Assembly (NCBI GenBank): GCA_010909725.1
Contig: JAACMV010000022.1
Span: 620,001-684,000, forward strand
Direction: 5' to 3'
DNA: 64,000 nt
From: Picochlorum sp. 'celeri'
Taxonomy: Eukaryota; Chlorophyta; Trebouxiophyceae
This document shows, piece by piece, positions 12,275 to 23,534 of this stretch; positions within the stretch are counted from its first letter, which is position 1; the number at the start of each line of letters is the position of its first letter. Position numbers and translations under genes: made by a program. Below the pieces are notes generated by a model, which saw only the letters and a program-made list of their open reading frames with translations, searched no databases and was not told the DNA's origin.

Positions 12275-12502
12275 GCATGAAAAGATCTCAAATATAATTC
12301 AACAATTGTTTTGATCAGATGAAAACATAGAGAGAAGGTTGCTTGTATCGTTGTATTCCAGGACCCCCTGGTTTTGATCAAGATCGGGTGCTTTCGTGAA
12401 AGAGACGCAGTGAAAAGGCGGGCGAGCGCTTCAGCAAATTCAGTCAAGATTAAGAAGCCTGGGAAAATTACTCCGAGTAAGTCGTTTTCGAACGGCTGGA
12501 AA

Positions 12503-13943
12503 ATGAAGCCGAACGGTGGGAATCAACGAGTTGACACGTTCGCAAGGTACGTTTGCTTCGCTTGTGGGTGTGATTTTCTGTATCATGTAATATTTCTTTG
12601 TCTCCAGGATGCGCACAAAGATTTTCGTTGGCATTTTTGTCGTCTTTGTGACGGCAACCTTTTTGCTCCCAAACAAGCTGCTTGGTGGTACTCCTGGCTT
12701 TCCATCCGTTCCCACACAGGTAAGGAACAAGGATACATCAGAAGATAGCAGCTATGCAGTTGTCATTGATGCAGGGAGTACTGGAAGTAGAGTTCATGTG
12801 TTCAAGTTTCTCCACGTCCGTGGAGAATTGGAACTTAACTTTGATGAATTTGAGCAGCTGAAGCCTGGGCTTAGTTCATATGCCGATAATCCGGAAGATG
12901 CGGCAAAGTCATTGCAGCCATTACTAGAAAAGGCACTTGCAACAGTGCCAAAGTCAAAACAAACGTCCACACCCATCATGGTGGGAGCAACAGCTGGATT
13001 GAGACTTCTGCCTGATGGTAAAGCTGATGTGATTTTGGATCATGTGACACAGTATTTGAAAGAATATCCGTTCAAATTTGACGAGAACGATGTTCAGATA
13101 TTGAGTGGGCAGAATGAAGGAGCTTTTGCCTGGTTGACATTGAATTATTTGTTAGGAAACCTTGGAAGACCGTATGATGAGACGGTTGCTGCTATTGACT
13201 TGGGAGGTGGCAGTGTACAGCAGGCCTTCGCAATGGGACCAAATGAGATTAAAAAGGCGCCAAAGCAAGATTACATCACAACCTTGCGTGGAGGAGGCAA
13301 AGAATACAGCGTCTATGTCCACAGTTATTTGGGGTATGGTCTCATGGCAGCTCGAGCTGCTGTATTGGAAATTGACCCAAATGGGCCTCAAGATGACTCA
13401 CATCCTTGTATTCACGAAGGCTACAATGGGACATACACGTATGGCAGTGATAACTTCGTGGCTCAGGGCCATGATGATGGTGCCCAGCATGATCAGTGCA
13501 TGGCCACGGTTTTGTCAGCATTGAAGAAGGACGAGAAATGCGGTGCGCCACAGCCCCAATGCTCTTTCCAAGGTGCTTGGAGTGGCTCTCGTATTCCTGA
13601 GATATTTTATGTATCTTCGTACTTTTGGGATAGAGCAGCTGATGCTGGCTTGTTAGATGATGACAAGGCCACTCAAGCAGTAGTCTCCCCAAAGCACTTT
13701 AAAGACCATGCAGAAGAAGCTTGTGATATGGACGTGAAATCTGTGAAGAAGACATATCCAAGAATTCAGGAAGAGCATTCACCATATTTCTGCTTAGACT
13801 TGACATATGCCCACACTCTTTTGACCACAGGGTTTAAAATCCCAGAAGATAGAGAGATTACTCTGGTCAAAAAGGTCAAGTATAAAGGTGAATATGTGGA
13901 GACAGCCTGGGCATTGGGAGCAGCAATAAACATGCTTTCATAA
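12503..13943 (+). CDS. GDA1/CD39 nucleoside phosphatase (apyrase)
   Basis: Exons 12503-12546 and 12608-13943 give 459 residues. A type II signal anchor (about residues 20-36) predicts a lumenal Golgi/ER or exoplasmic catalytic domain. Apyrase conserved regions are in order: VVIDAGSTGSRVHVF, MVGATAGLRLLP, ILSGQNEGAFAWLTLNYL, AIDLGGGSVQQAFA and a YVSSYFWDRA block. The enzyme hydrolyses nucleoside di- or triphosphates; with this topology, GDPase/UDPase support of Golgi glycosylation is plausible. A longer frame upstream has no ATG, so the start was placed at MKPNGGNQR. It sits next to a TPT-family transporter that could serve the same organelle. Confidence 0.92.
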
Positions 13944-14060
13944 ATAGCACACTGGTGTATGATAGAGGTGGCCCCCTCCCAAACTTGGTTAGATCGCCAC
14001 GCTATATATATATATGACATATTTCATGTATCTTTATTTATGTATTGTTACAAAATATCA

Positions 14061-15134
14061 TTACAAGGCGGGTCTCGTACCAATTCCGCCCGGTGGCGGT
14101 GGTGATGTTGGAGCTTTGTTTGCAGCATTAGCGAGAGGCTTTGTTTCTTGATCTACTGTGGAAGAAAAAGGTAAAGCGGCATTGGTGGATCGTATCTTTT
14201 CTATCTTAATCTGAGAGTACATGATGAAACCAAGCATCGCCATACCGCAGCCAACCATCATTTTTGGTGTGAATTCTTTTCCCTCATCTAATATCAGGGC
14301 AGACAGGATCAACAGGCCAACTATTTTGATCTCTCCCAACACAGTCGTAGTAACTGCTGAACTCTTCTTGATCATCAACGAGTGCACTAGATTATATGTG
14401 ACAGCATTAATGCTGCTCACCAGCAAGATACCAACAACACTGTTAAAGTTCTCTGCCAGATATATTTGAAAATCACCCAATTCCCTCCATGCCATGAATG
14501 GCACCAAACAAACCAGTGATACCGGTGCAGTATAAAAGGTCAATCGGACAACATCTAATTTTTCTGACAACAGCTTTCCGCTGAATGTCATCATGGCTCC
14601 ATTGCACACAGTTCCAATAATGCAGAATAAGATTGCATGAGGCTTGCCAGCAATTGTACCTTGCCACACGGCAATCATCACTCCCACAGTCAAAATTACC
14701 AAAGAAGTCACTTCCTTATGCGTGGGAATCTTTCCCTCCACAACAATTGCCAACAAACACGTCACCACAGGTATAGATGACCGAATAACTTGATTCAGTG
14801 ACAAACTAATATCCAAAAGGGAAATGTTATTCAATGCGATATTCAGAGCCATAAACGATCCAATGTATAAGATACCTTTCCATTGCTTTTCCAAAGTTCT
14901 CACATGCGTCTCGAACGGAATTCTTAACGCAAATGGAGACAAGACAATGAAACTAAAGGACATGTGTGAACAAGTCAAAGCCAACGGGTATGCCAGACCA
15001 TAATGCCCCAATGCCCACTTGTTTAACAGATTTAACGATGTGTTCAGTGTCAAATACACAGCGATCAATAGAACCAAGCTAGCTGTCGTTCCCTTACTAC
15101 CACTATTCACACTGCCACACTCAAACAGAGACAT
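14061..15134 (-). CDS. TPT/nucleotide-sugar transporter family (DMT) protein
   Basis: A single-exon 357-residue protein with about ten hydrophobic helices. Family marks are YLTLNTSLNLLNKWALG near the N-terminus and the triose-phosphate/UDP-sugar transporter segment SSAVTTTVLGEIKIVGLL. No plastid transit peptide precedes the first helix, which favours a Golgi or ER UDP-sugar transporter over a plastid phosphate translocator. The C-terminus is cytosolic and Pro-rich (SPPPPGG). The substrate cannot be read from sequence. Its 3' end faces the apyrase gene, an enzyme class that provides nucleoside monophosphate for such antiporters; this pairing is suggestive only. Confidence 0.88.
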   Translation of the reverse strand: MSLFECGSVNSGSKGTTASLVLLIAVYLTLNTSLNLLNKWALGHYGLAYPLALTCSHMSFSFIVLSPFALRIPFETHVRTLEKQWKGILYIGSFMALNIALNNISLLDISLSLNQVIRSSIPVVTCLLAIVVEGKIPTHKEVTSLVILTVGVMIAVWQGTIAGKPHAILFCIIGTVCNGAMMTFSGKLLSEKLDVVRLTFYTAPVSLVCLVPFMAWRELGDFQIYLAENFNSVVGILLVSSINAVTYNLVHSLMIKKSSAVTTTVLGEIKIVGLLILSALILDEGKEFTPKMMVGCGMAMLGFIMYSQIKIEKIRSTNAALPFSSTVDQETKPLANAANKAPTSPPPPGGIGTRPAL

Positions 15135-15528
15135 GGTCGCTCGTTGCTATGCTACTTTTTGACAATGGCGAATCTGAAGGAATTAAACTTGCTTACAAAG
15201 GAGAAACAATAATTCTGGCAACTTGAAGTACGCCAGAATCGCCCGGTCTGCGGTGCGAGTCCGAATCAGAGTGGAGGAGGATCTGCTTCGATCTGCACGG
15301 CCAGCGACAATCACTGGTTTCCTGGGCTCATACCGAATCTTTCACAATTGATTGAAAAGTTTTCAGAGTACGCTTACCGTTTTGCGTTGTAACACCAACC
15401 TTCAAACCAATCATGCGCATGAGACCAAAGTATTTCGATCTCTTTCAATATCCAAAACAAGGAGCACGGGTGTTAGTTGTTGTTATCAGCAGGGACTCTT
15501 TCCATCGCTTGTGATAGAATAGTTAATA
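15135..15528. other. Intergenic, divergent transporter/large-protein promoters
   Basis: 394 bases between opposite start codons. No reading frame of note, and no tRNA-like cloverleaf or B-box recognised. Confidence 0.45.
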
Positions 15529-18500
15529 ATGGAGGATGATAATTCTCCCGATGGAGTGGGAAGCCAGAGGAGTGGCATGAAAGAGCACGACAGCAGAGCT
15601 GACGTTGCCACAGTTGTAGACGCATTGAGACCCCTGCAGGTGAGAGCGAGTCAGATACAGAGTCAAGCAGTTAAAGATCAAGAATCTCGTGTACAGAGAT
15701 GGGAGCATTCGGAGAAACCTGTGTTACGCGACCATGCGATGGGACTGAAAGAGACTATGCAGTTGTTGGCAAAGGAGGAAGTAGTTTTGAAGCAGCGGGT
15801 ATCGGATCTTGAGACAAGCACTGTCAGAAACCACCCAGGAACTAGCACTGGATTTAATGTAATACGGTCGCGGGTTGATTCATGTGGAAAGCCGCTGGAG
15901 ACTGAGAGTTTGAAGAAGGAAAGAGATCGACTCTTGGCTGCTCTGAGGAAATTCGACGCTGAAATTGCTTCTGCAAAGGCGGAGATTGCAACTTGTAGGA
16001 ATTCTAAGGGTGCAGATAATAAAGGGCATGTCGGGCGAGGTGATGGAGATGAGATGGAGATATGGGAGACAAAGCTGGTAGCCATGCAGGTAGGTGGGCT
16101 GCTTGGAGGTGTTTGGATAACTAGGTTAATTGATGTGGTTTTTTTGTGACGTTGCAGGATACGAAGAGAGTGTATCATGATGAAATCAATCTGATCGAGG
16201 TTGAGTTGCTGGGGCGTGAACATTATGAAAGAATGGAGAGAGATCGTCAGCGGGCAGAGGAGACTGGTCTGGCTCAACTGCAGCGGTTGCAGGAAAACAT
16301 GTTGCAAACTAGGCTAAAATACAACAAGGCTAAGCATCGCTATTACTTTCCAGAGGAAAAAGGTTTCAATATTACCTTCGGGGGTGGAGGCATATTCGGC
16401 GCATGCAAAGATATATGTATATCTGAGATTCATGGAAATCTGAAAATCGTAGCCGAGCCTGGAGAGTTTGGCTCGAAAGGTCCAATCACGCCTGCAAGGG
16501 TGGTTGTAACGTTTCAGGCTGCCACAAAGCCGGAAAATGGGAAAATGCAGCCTGAGAAATCACCATCAAGGAAGCCTCAAAACAATGATGCAGGTGAGAA
16601 TCAGCATGCTGAGCAGCCAGTGAAGAGCCCCATGGAAGAGTCGTTGCATACATCAGATACACCGATGGAAGCAAAGTCCCAAATTGACCGACAAGAAGAT
16701 GCGTTACCAAAACGGTTTGGAAAAAACGAGGAAAAAGTGTCAAACCCCCCACCAAGGGGATTTGCCAAACGATTTTTGAACAGACTGGGTAGAAAGAAAG
16801 AGAAATATCAAGGCAGGGATCCATCTCGACTGGAGCCACTTCCAGAAGACAGTCAAGTTGATCTTCCAAAGAGATCTCTGGCCAGAAAATTACTTTTGAG
16901 GAGGGCGGGTAGGTCTTCCAAGAAGCACCATTCCAGTGTGGATTTAGATAGATTAACCTTTGGAGGCAATAACCTGGATTCTGCAAATAGTAGTGTGGGC
17001 ATGTCATCAGTATGTGATGACGAATCTTTGAGAGATAGTGTAGATTTTGATTCCAAAAGCGATATAGAGCCTTGTGATCAAGGACAGGATGAAGCCCTTG
17101 CATCAGCAGGCAGTGATATTGCTGAGCATCCAGAATCTCCTCTCACTCGAGAAGTACTGGAGAAGGCTGCCAACATGAACATATCTTTGGACGAGGGGTC
17201 TCTTGCCGAGAATAGGAAGAGCCCCAGACCAGTCTCAAAATCGTTCAGAATTTCAAGTGCAAGAACCATGAGCAAAGGTAGTTGGCTGTTGGATTCTGTT
17301 GGGTCAGAGTCCTACGGGGCATTTGATGATGATGGATCTGTAGTTGAAGTAGATGATCCAGACATTGATGGAGAGGACATTTCAGAGGGAGAACGAGCAA
17401 TTGGTGGAATGCAGGGAGTGTACTGCAATGGTAGATTATCTGGGTTTGAGTTGATTGGAGAGAAAGGCTCTAAAGTTCCTAACCTTACCATAGGAAAAGC
17501 TGATGTCAGCGCAACAGTATTTGTTCGTTTTGTGTTTGAGTATGATAAAGATTATGGCTGGCGACCTGGGCAGAAACCAGAGGACAAACCAAAATTTCAT
17601 GTGGAAAAATTAAGGTATAGCATAGAAGGCAACAATGTTCCCATGCCACCAACATTAATCAAGCATATTCTCCGAGTAGCGATTCCAGGGTTGATCCAAA
17701 GGCGCCTTCTCGCTCTGCTTCCAAAAGAACTTGGCGAATATGTCCAGACTGCGCGAAGGGGATTTACGTTTGAAGCGGATGTTGGCCTTGTGGGACCACC
17801 ATTGGCCGTATTGGATGCTGACATTGGGTTTGAAATCACAGGGCCAGCAAAATCAGCAAAAGAGGCAAAGAAACAACAGGCGAAATTTGAAGCAGCTAAA
17901 GAAGCTAGAACCTTATTGGGATTAAACTTACCCCAAGCTCAAATACTGTCTGAACTATTTGACGGCAAGCTTGCTATCATGCAGCCACCACGAACTGCTT
18001 CGATTTCGAACCTTATATCTTTCAAAGCAAAGTATGATGCACATCCAAAACTATTCCAACAGCTATGCACAGTCATCAACGCAGCATATCATATGGTTGC
18101 CAATACATTTGGTCAAGCAGAAGTTTCAAATTTTTCTTTCCTGGAATTTATGGATGCCGTTGTCAGCAAAGTAAGGAAAAAGCCAGCGAAAGCGCGAGTA
18201 GTTGTGAAGAATCTCGATATTTCTGTCAATGCAGATGCAGTAGTGACAGCTATTCACGATTTTACGCAGAGAACAATCGAAGAACTTGTAGTCAAAGGGC
18301 CATTGTCTGACTCTCATGCAACTCTGGAGTCGATGAAGGAAAGCATAGCTGAAGATCTGGATGTTTTACATGCATGGCATGTATTCGCTCTTCGAGAATT
18401 GGATCATTTCAAATCAAAATTCAAGACAGCCGGAGGCACAGTCCTTCTTGCTGCAGATAGGAACGGAGTGGTGGCAGGAATTGAGAACAGTCATTATGAG

Positions 18501-19590
18501 GGACCGCTACGCCTTCGGCTACCAGTTTCTCTAAAGCCTGATCAAGATGGTGCTATTAGTTTTGATCTGCCACTCCCCTCTCCGTCCGGCAGCCTTGGTG
18601 TGGTGCGTAATTATGTCATTGCAGTCTGGAATTGATTTTAGCAATGTCTCGGTATACTATCAGAATATCACGCGCGTAATTTTTTTTTGCATGTAGTTTA
18701 TGGATAATTTCAAAGGTCTGACCGTTCCATGTCATTTAAGACCGCCAGTCCAGGCAATCAATTGGGTACAGTTGAGCCCAGATTCTGCAGTCAACGAGAA
18801 TATGTCATCAAGAATTGCCTCTGCAATCGGTATCATTCAGGAAGTTTTAAAGGAACTTGAGCACATAATTGTTAAAGACAACATGTATCAGGATGATGAA
18901 GATCCAAGGAAAGCACTCACCCAGCCAAGAACAATGGTTGGTGACCGCTTGGGCCGCATGATAGTCAATCGACTTAAAGTCAAAGTCCGATTAGACGAAA
19001 GAAGAATCGGAGAAATCATGTCTGGCTTGGATAGCAAGACTCTAGGAAGTACTGAGGCTTTCATTTCCACAGCTGGGCGCATCATTAGTCATTTGGGGGA
19101 CGTCATGAACTTTGGATTGGTCCCTTCTGCCAGCACAGATCTTGTTTTACCCTCAGATGCGCCTACTCCTCCTGAGAAGTATTTGTTACATTTAGAATCA
19201 TCAGACATCAGTAGACTTAGGGCAGATGTTCAAAGTCTTGGGTTTCAAAGTGGCATCACACCTGGCGGCGCAGTGAGACTTATCCATGCACTCATGAGAG
19301 CTGCTGGTATTGCTTTCTTGGGAAAATCAAGTGAGGAACTCCTGGAACTGAGACATAAAATGGAAGGCTGGTATAGCTTATTGACTCGTGATGCATTAAA
19401 TCTTTCCATGTGTATAGATACAGAAGGTGAAGTCATGGACGGGGTCTTCATTGCCTCATTTCGAGGGACCGCTGAAGACGGTGCTGTCAGGGCAACAAGT
19501 CCTTTAATTGTTACAAACGAGCTGGATCTTGTTCCATTGGGAAAGGCAATGCGTGGTGATCCTCCTGAAAACACCCCAGAAAAATCGTGA
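15529..19590 (+). CDS. Unidentified 1299-residue protein, possible lipid-binding (TULIP-like) domains
   Basis: Exons 15529-16089, 16158-18602 and 18697-19590 join in frame. Residues ~1-250 are coiled coil. A conserved-looking beta segment follows (GFNITFGGGGIFGACKD, ~256-300). Residues ~300-590 are low-complexity and basic, with SR/RK clusters and several Ser-Pro sites. From ~607 there is a long alternating beta region (VSATVFVRFVFEYD, FEADVGLVGPPLAVLDADIG), with helices ending about 1299. I do not recognise the family. The pattern of elongated amphipathic strands recalls BPI/TULIP-like lipid-transfer proteins and large fungal proteins of unknown function, but that is inference. There is no signal peptide or membrane helix. 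Confidence 0.75.
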
Positions 19591-19681
19591 TAAAATTAGA
19601 ATGCTAGATGTACTCGTGTAAGATTGATGACATGTTTTAGATGTGTGTTGGCTCGATGTTGCTCGTGAAACCTTCATGCAG

Positions 19682-20086
19682 TCAAGAGCAGCAATAACAC
19701 TCTGTCACGCCCCTATAGGTGAAACAGCATTTTTCAGTGATTCCAGGGCAATCATTTGGATCTACTGGGGTACCATTACCTTCTTCAGGCCTTCTTTGAG
19801 ACGTTCTGTTTATTTCCTCAAAAGTCCAAGATCTTTCCTTTGACTCTTTTTTCCTGGACCGAATGGCCTTGAAAACCAGCCTCTACAGGACAGACAACTC
19901 CTGTCGATACACAATACCATGACGCCACAATTCAATCCATCATACCTCCATTTTCGGATATTTTCTGAAAAAGTTTCCGACTTGCTTTCTCGTGAACTCC
20001 TTCTTCGCCTCGGCCTGGGCAACTGAGAGCAGGAGTACCAAGGACAGTGTCAGGACCAGACACAAAGTTCGATACTGGAGACGCAT
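19682..20086 (-). CDS. Small secreted cysteine-rich protein
   Basis: Exons 19946-20086 and 19682-19882 encode 113 residues; the joining intron begins gtatga and ends gtag. The N-terminus is a textbook signal peptide: MRLQYR, then a Leu/Val core, with cleavage likely after SVAQA (~residue 25). The mature part is Lys/Arg/Glu-rich. It ends in a cluster of six cysteines spaced C-x6-CC-x8-C-x-CC in the last 22 residues. I know no family with this spacing. It could be a secreted or ER-lumenal peptide, or a processed signalling or defence peptide; no function is assigned. Neighbours are the 1299-residue protein (convergent) and Y3IP1-like. Confidence 0.65.
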
Positions 20087-20783
20087 GTTCTTTCCTGACA
20101 GGATAAAGTAAAGCTCAAACGACGATGCGGTGGCGATCTCAGTCCAAATACTGGAATTTTTCTTCTACTCTTCTCAAGTGTCGCACAGAAGACGAATGCA
20201 ATACGCACAGATTACGCTACGCCCGAAATGTATGTATTTAGGCGCACCTTCGACACCTCTAGCGCTGCAGAGTGGGGACCAACCCTGTTCATTGGCGAAC
20301 ATCTACACACAACCCCTGACTACTAGTATGTAATATCGTGATGATGTGAACCATATCGATCACATTGATACATGCAAGGCGATGTGCTAACCTATACATA
20401 CATCTCTAACCCATACTTTCTGCCAGCTGGCAGCATTGCTACTGGATTCCCAGGATTGCCACAAAGTCGCGTTCGATTCGCTTCCACTCCAATTGCGGGG
20501 TACGTGTAATCAATCAAGGTGGTACAGAGAGCGTCACCCTTGCTCGTGATGACTCGCACATGCCCATCATGTTTGTTGGTAGAACCAGACAATGAACTGG
20601 CGTGGGTTATAGCAGAGACATGGCTGCACATTCCTCAGATCATCCTTGCTATGCTTGGGCCTTCCATCGTAGAATAATAGAAAGATAAATATAAGGATTA
20701 TCTAAATTCAAATTCTAATCGGTGTAGAACAAAACAGAGACGCAACCATATCGTCATCTTATCTCAACGTACACAATAGAAAG
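20087..20783. other. Region with only a weak reading frame
   Basis: 697 bases between divergent genes. On the minus strand an open frame of 79 codons at 20392-20631 starts with ATG (MCSHVSAITHAS...) and contains protein-like text (SKGDALCTTLIDYTY, NPGNPVAMLPAGRKYG). A possible downstream exon at about 20175-20306 could follow a gtag acceptor and reads MFANEQGWSPLCSARG. I cannot join them with confidence or identify them, so no CDS is called. Confidence 0.35.
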
Positions 20784-21739
20784 ATGATGCGAATTCGGGC
20801 GAAGACTGCCATCAATGTATCCACAAATGTTCTGCATGGGCATAGAAGAGCATTTGCAGGAAGATACCAACATGAGAAGGCATTGGAGGGTAGATACAGG
20901 TGTGTACATCTTTTCGTCATCTTGGTTGGACTCTCAAACTCCGCGTTATGTGCCTTTGATGTTTTCTATATACGCTCATATCGATTCATTGTATAAACAG
21001 GGTATTTTCTGGCGATGGAGTTGGTGAGGAAGATTTGGAGGCCCAAGTAGAAGCTTTTATGCAGAAGCAAGCAGAGGTAGAGAGTGGCCAGTCTACTCGT
21101 GCTGTGGATCCTAATAAGATTTTGGGGGAGGATGAAGTGAGTGAAGAAGATGCAAAGGCATACTGTAGGGAGATTGTGCAGGTGATGAAGACATTGAAGC
21201 AGAACAGGGATATGACTGTGAATGAAATCAAATTGACTATATCTATTGAAGATCCAAGAGCACGAGAGCAGAGATTGATGGGCATTGAGGATTCAAGGGG
21301 TGTATCCAGAGACGAAATGGCCGCTGCTTTGGAAGTAGTCGCTGAAGGGCAAGTTCCGCGTGATAGAATCGCCCTGCGCGAGCTGCACAGGGAGATGGTC
21401 AATTGGCCATTCTTGGAAGTGGATGGAACAAAGACAACGGGTGAGTTAACGTACAGCGAATATTTTGATTCACCTTTATAACTGTGACTAAAGATTGATG
21501 CAGGTATTGAGTCTCTGGCGCCGCCAACGACTCCTGCGAGTGATGATGCTTCAGCTCCATGGCGTCGGGAACAAGAGGCGAGACCTCCAATCGGCAGGGA
21601 TCCAAATGAACAGCCATCAGGTTTGACAGATTTGCTCCCTGACTGGGTCGGGTATGGTGCACTGTATCTTGTCTCTATTGCGCCCGTCTTGATCGCCTTG
21701 AGTGTTGTTGCTATTCTATTTTTCAATTCATTAAGGTAA
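20784..21739 (+). CDS. Y3IP1/CGL59-like photosystem I assembly protein
   Basis: Exons 20784-20899, 21001-21440 and 21504-21739 give 263 residues. The N-terminus (MMRIRAKTAINVSTNVLHG) is basic and Ser/Thr-containing, suitable for plastid import. The middle is acidic and helical. A single C-terminal helix (DWVGYGALYLVSIAPVLIAL, ending LFFNSLR) resembles Ycf3-interacting protein 1, the thylakoid partner of Ycf3 in PSI assembly. Assignment rests on that C-terminal hydrophobic segment, the length and the plastid-like leader, from memory of the family. The stop is nine bases from the end of the convergent zinc transporter gene. Confidence 0.62.
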
Positions 21740-21748
21740 ATACATAAT

Positions 21749-23260
21749 TCATTTGTTGCCTCTAACTACCTGAAGCATGCATCTATCTGACAAAAAATTC
21801 GAAGCACCACTGATTCTTTCCGTCTCCAAGTCGACATACAAAAGTCCTGGACAAATTTTTGTCAACTCGATCTCTAGTCGGTCAATTTCCGCTCCAACAG
21901 TGCTGATGACGCCAGTACCAAACTCATGCAATGTTACATCCATTGCATCGCGAAGCATGGCATTCTCCTCTCCAGGGGCAGCGCAAGCAGCTTCCATGAT
22001 ATTTTTATATAGGTTTTGTCTGTTTAGAGATTCGAGGTACCTGTGCACAATCCGGTCTCCGTTCCATTGGATATCAGCTTTGAACCTGCATGCATATGTT
22101 GTTGTGGGTGGTACTTCAAACACAACACTAGTGTCAGTGATATCGCACCTATACAGACCGTCTCCAATCTCTTCGCTCATTGGATTTACAACACACAAAA
22201 CCATAGGATCAGCTTTCAAATGCGCAACCAGGGCCTTTTGTAGGGTTGGCTCAATAGCCTGACCGATAAGGAACCTCTTATAATTTCGTATCATTGCTAG
22301 TGCAATGCCTCCCATGAGGACACCCACGCCTATACTTCCAAGGGCGTCATACATAGGGTCGCCAGAAATCCAGGTCATATATGATGCAACACCGGCCACA
22401 CCTAGACCAGCAACTGCACCGGCATCCTCGAAGAGAACAGCACTCGTCGTTGGGTCTCTGCTACTCTTGATATGCTCAAAAACCCCTCTGCCACTACGAG
22501 AAGCTCCATCATTCAATATTCGAAAAGCAACACTCAATGAAAATAATTCGATTAATCCTGAGATACCCAAAATTGAAAGACTGTACCCCATATGTTCCAG
22601 TGTTGGGGGATCATACAAATTCTGTATCCCATGAACAATCGTAGCCCCCGAACCTACACAAAATACGCACACGGCGCTCATAAGGGCATATATATACTTT
22701 TCTCTATGAAACCCATACGGATGCTGCTTGGTTGGAGCCCTTCTGGACTTTTCAACCCCAGCACGAAGTAACAATTGATTTGCAATATCTGCAAGAGAGT
22801 GAATAGATTCGGCCAAGAGAGCTCCACTCCCTGAAAAATACCAAGCGCCAGCCTTAGCGACAAATATTGCGCCATTAGATACTACAGCTGTATTCACAGC
22901 CTTTAATTCATTCCTCTGCCTGAAGTGATCCACCTCTGGCATCCATGGCAACCTGGATGACTCCTCCAAACTATTAGTTTGCTTGACGAAATCAGACCTT
23001 TGGGATCCATGAAGACCTCTCATATGAAGGCCTCCAGTGTGTTTATACGAAGTAAGTCTACGAGAATCCCTCTGTGAGTCAGAAATCGGCGTGCGCCCTC
23101 GGCTTTGAGAGGTCCAGTCTATTTCTGAGCCCTTCCTTGAGGAACGCGAGAATTCATTCAGTTCCGGCTCAAAACCCCCATCACATGACGAAATTCCGAA
23201 TTCTAATTTCAAACATTGATTCCATATAGAACGGCGACGCAAAATCGATCGAGAGAGCAT
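21749..23260 (-). CDS. SLC30A9: SLC30A9/ZnT9-like zinc transporter
   Basis: A single-exon protein of 503 residues from the first in-frame ATG (the open frame continues upstream without ATG). The leader MLSRSILRRRSIWNQ is Arg-rich and mitochondrial in style. The cation diffusion facilitator core shows SGSGALLAESIHSLADIANQ (metal-binding H..D on TM2) and VLFEDAGAVAGLGVAG on TM5. The C-terminal part (YLESLNRQNLYK, then GTGVISTVGAEIDRLEIEL) matches ZnT9 rather than other CDF clades. ZnT9 exports zinc from mitochondria in animals. Direction and localisation here are inferred from that. Confidence 0.87.
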   Translation of the reverse strand: MLSRSILRRRSIWNQCLKLEFGISSCDGGFEPELNEFSRSSRKGSEIDWTSQSRGRTPISDSQRDSRRLTSYKHTGGLHMRGLHGSQRSDFVKQTNSLEESSRLPWMPEVDHFRQRNELKAVNTAVVSNGAIFVAKAGAWYFSGSGALLAESIHSLADIANQLLLRAGVEKSRRAPTKQHPYGFHREKYIYALMSAVCVFCVGSGATIVHGIQNLYDPPTLEHMGYSLSILGISGLIELFSLSVAFRILNDGASRSGRGVFEHIKSSRDPTTSAVLFEDAGAVAGLGVAGVASYMTWISGDPMYDALGSIGVGVLMGGIALAMIRNYKRFLIGQAIEPTLQKALVAHLKADPMVLCVVNPMSEEIGDGLYRCDITDTSVVFEVPPTTTYACRFKADIQWNGDRIVHRYLESLNRQNLYKNIMEAACAAPGEENAMLRDAMDVTLHEFGTGVISTVGAEIDRLEIELTKICPGLLYVDLETERISGASNFLSDRCMLQVVRGNK

Positions 23261-23534
23261 TCTGTCTTCACAAAGAGAGTTTCCTGTATACGCGGGCTTT
23301 CTATCAACGGTGAGCCTGCCACCGTACACCCATCTATCCAACTCGTAACATCTTGAATGATTATAGATTCATCGCAAGGGAAGGTACAATCAAATGAAAG
23401 CGGGTTTTGTCATCCGCTTCTTTCTTTTTAAGAACCCATGGCCATTAGAGCAAAGTGGAAATTCCAAGAGTCCTGAACTTCAAGGCCAGCCATGGGCGAC
23501 ATGCATGCAATGAATAAATAATGAATAGCTCAAT

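Noticed and set aside
12374..12502. N-terminal extension of the apyrase
   Set aside because: Only non-ATG starts; the ATG at 12503 leaves a normal signal anchor.
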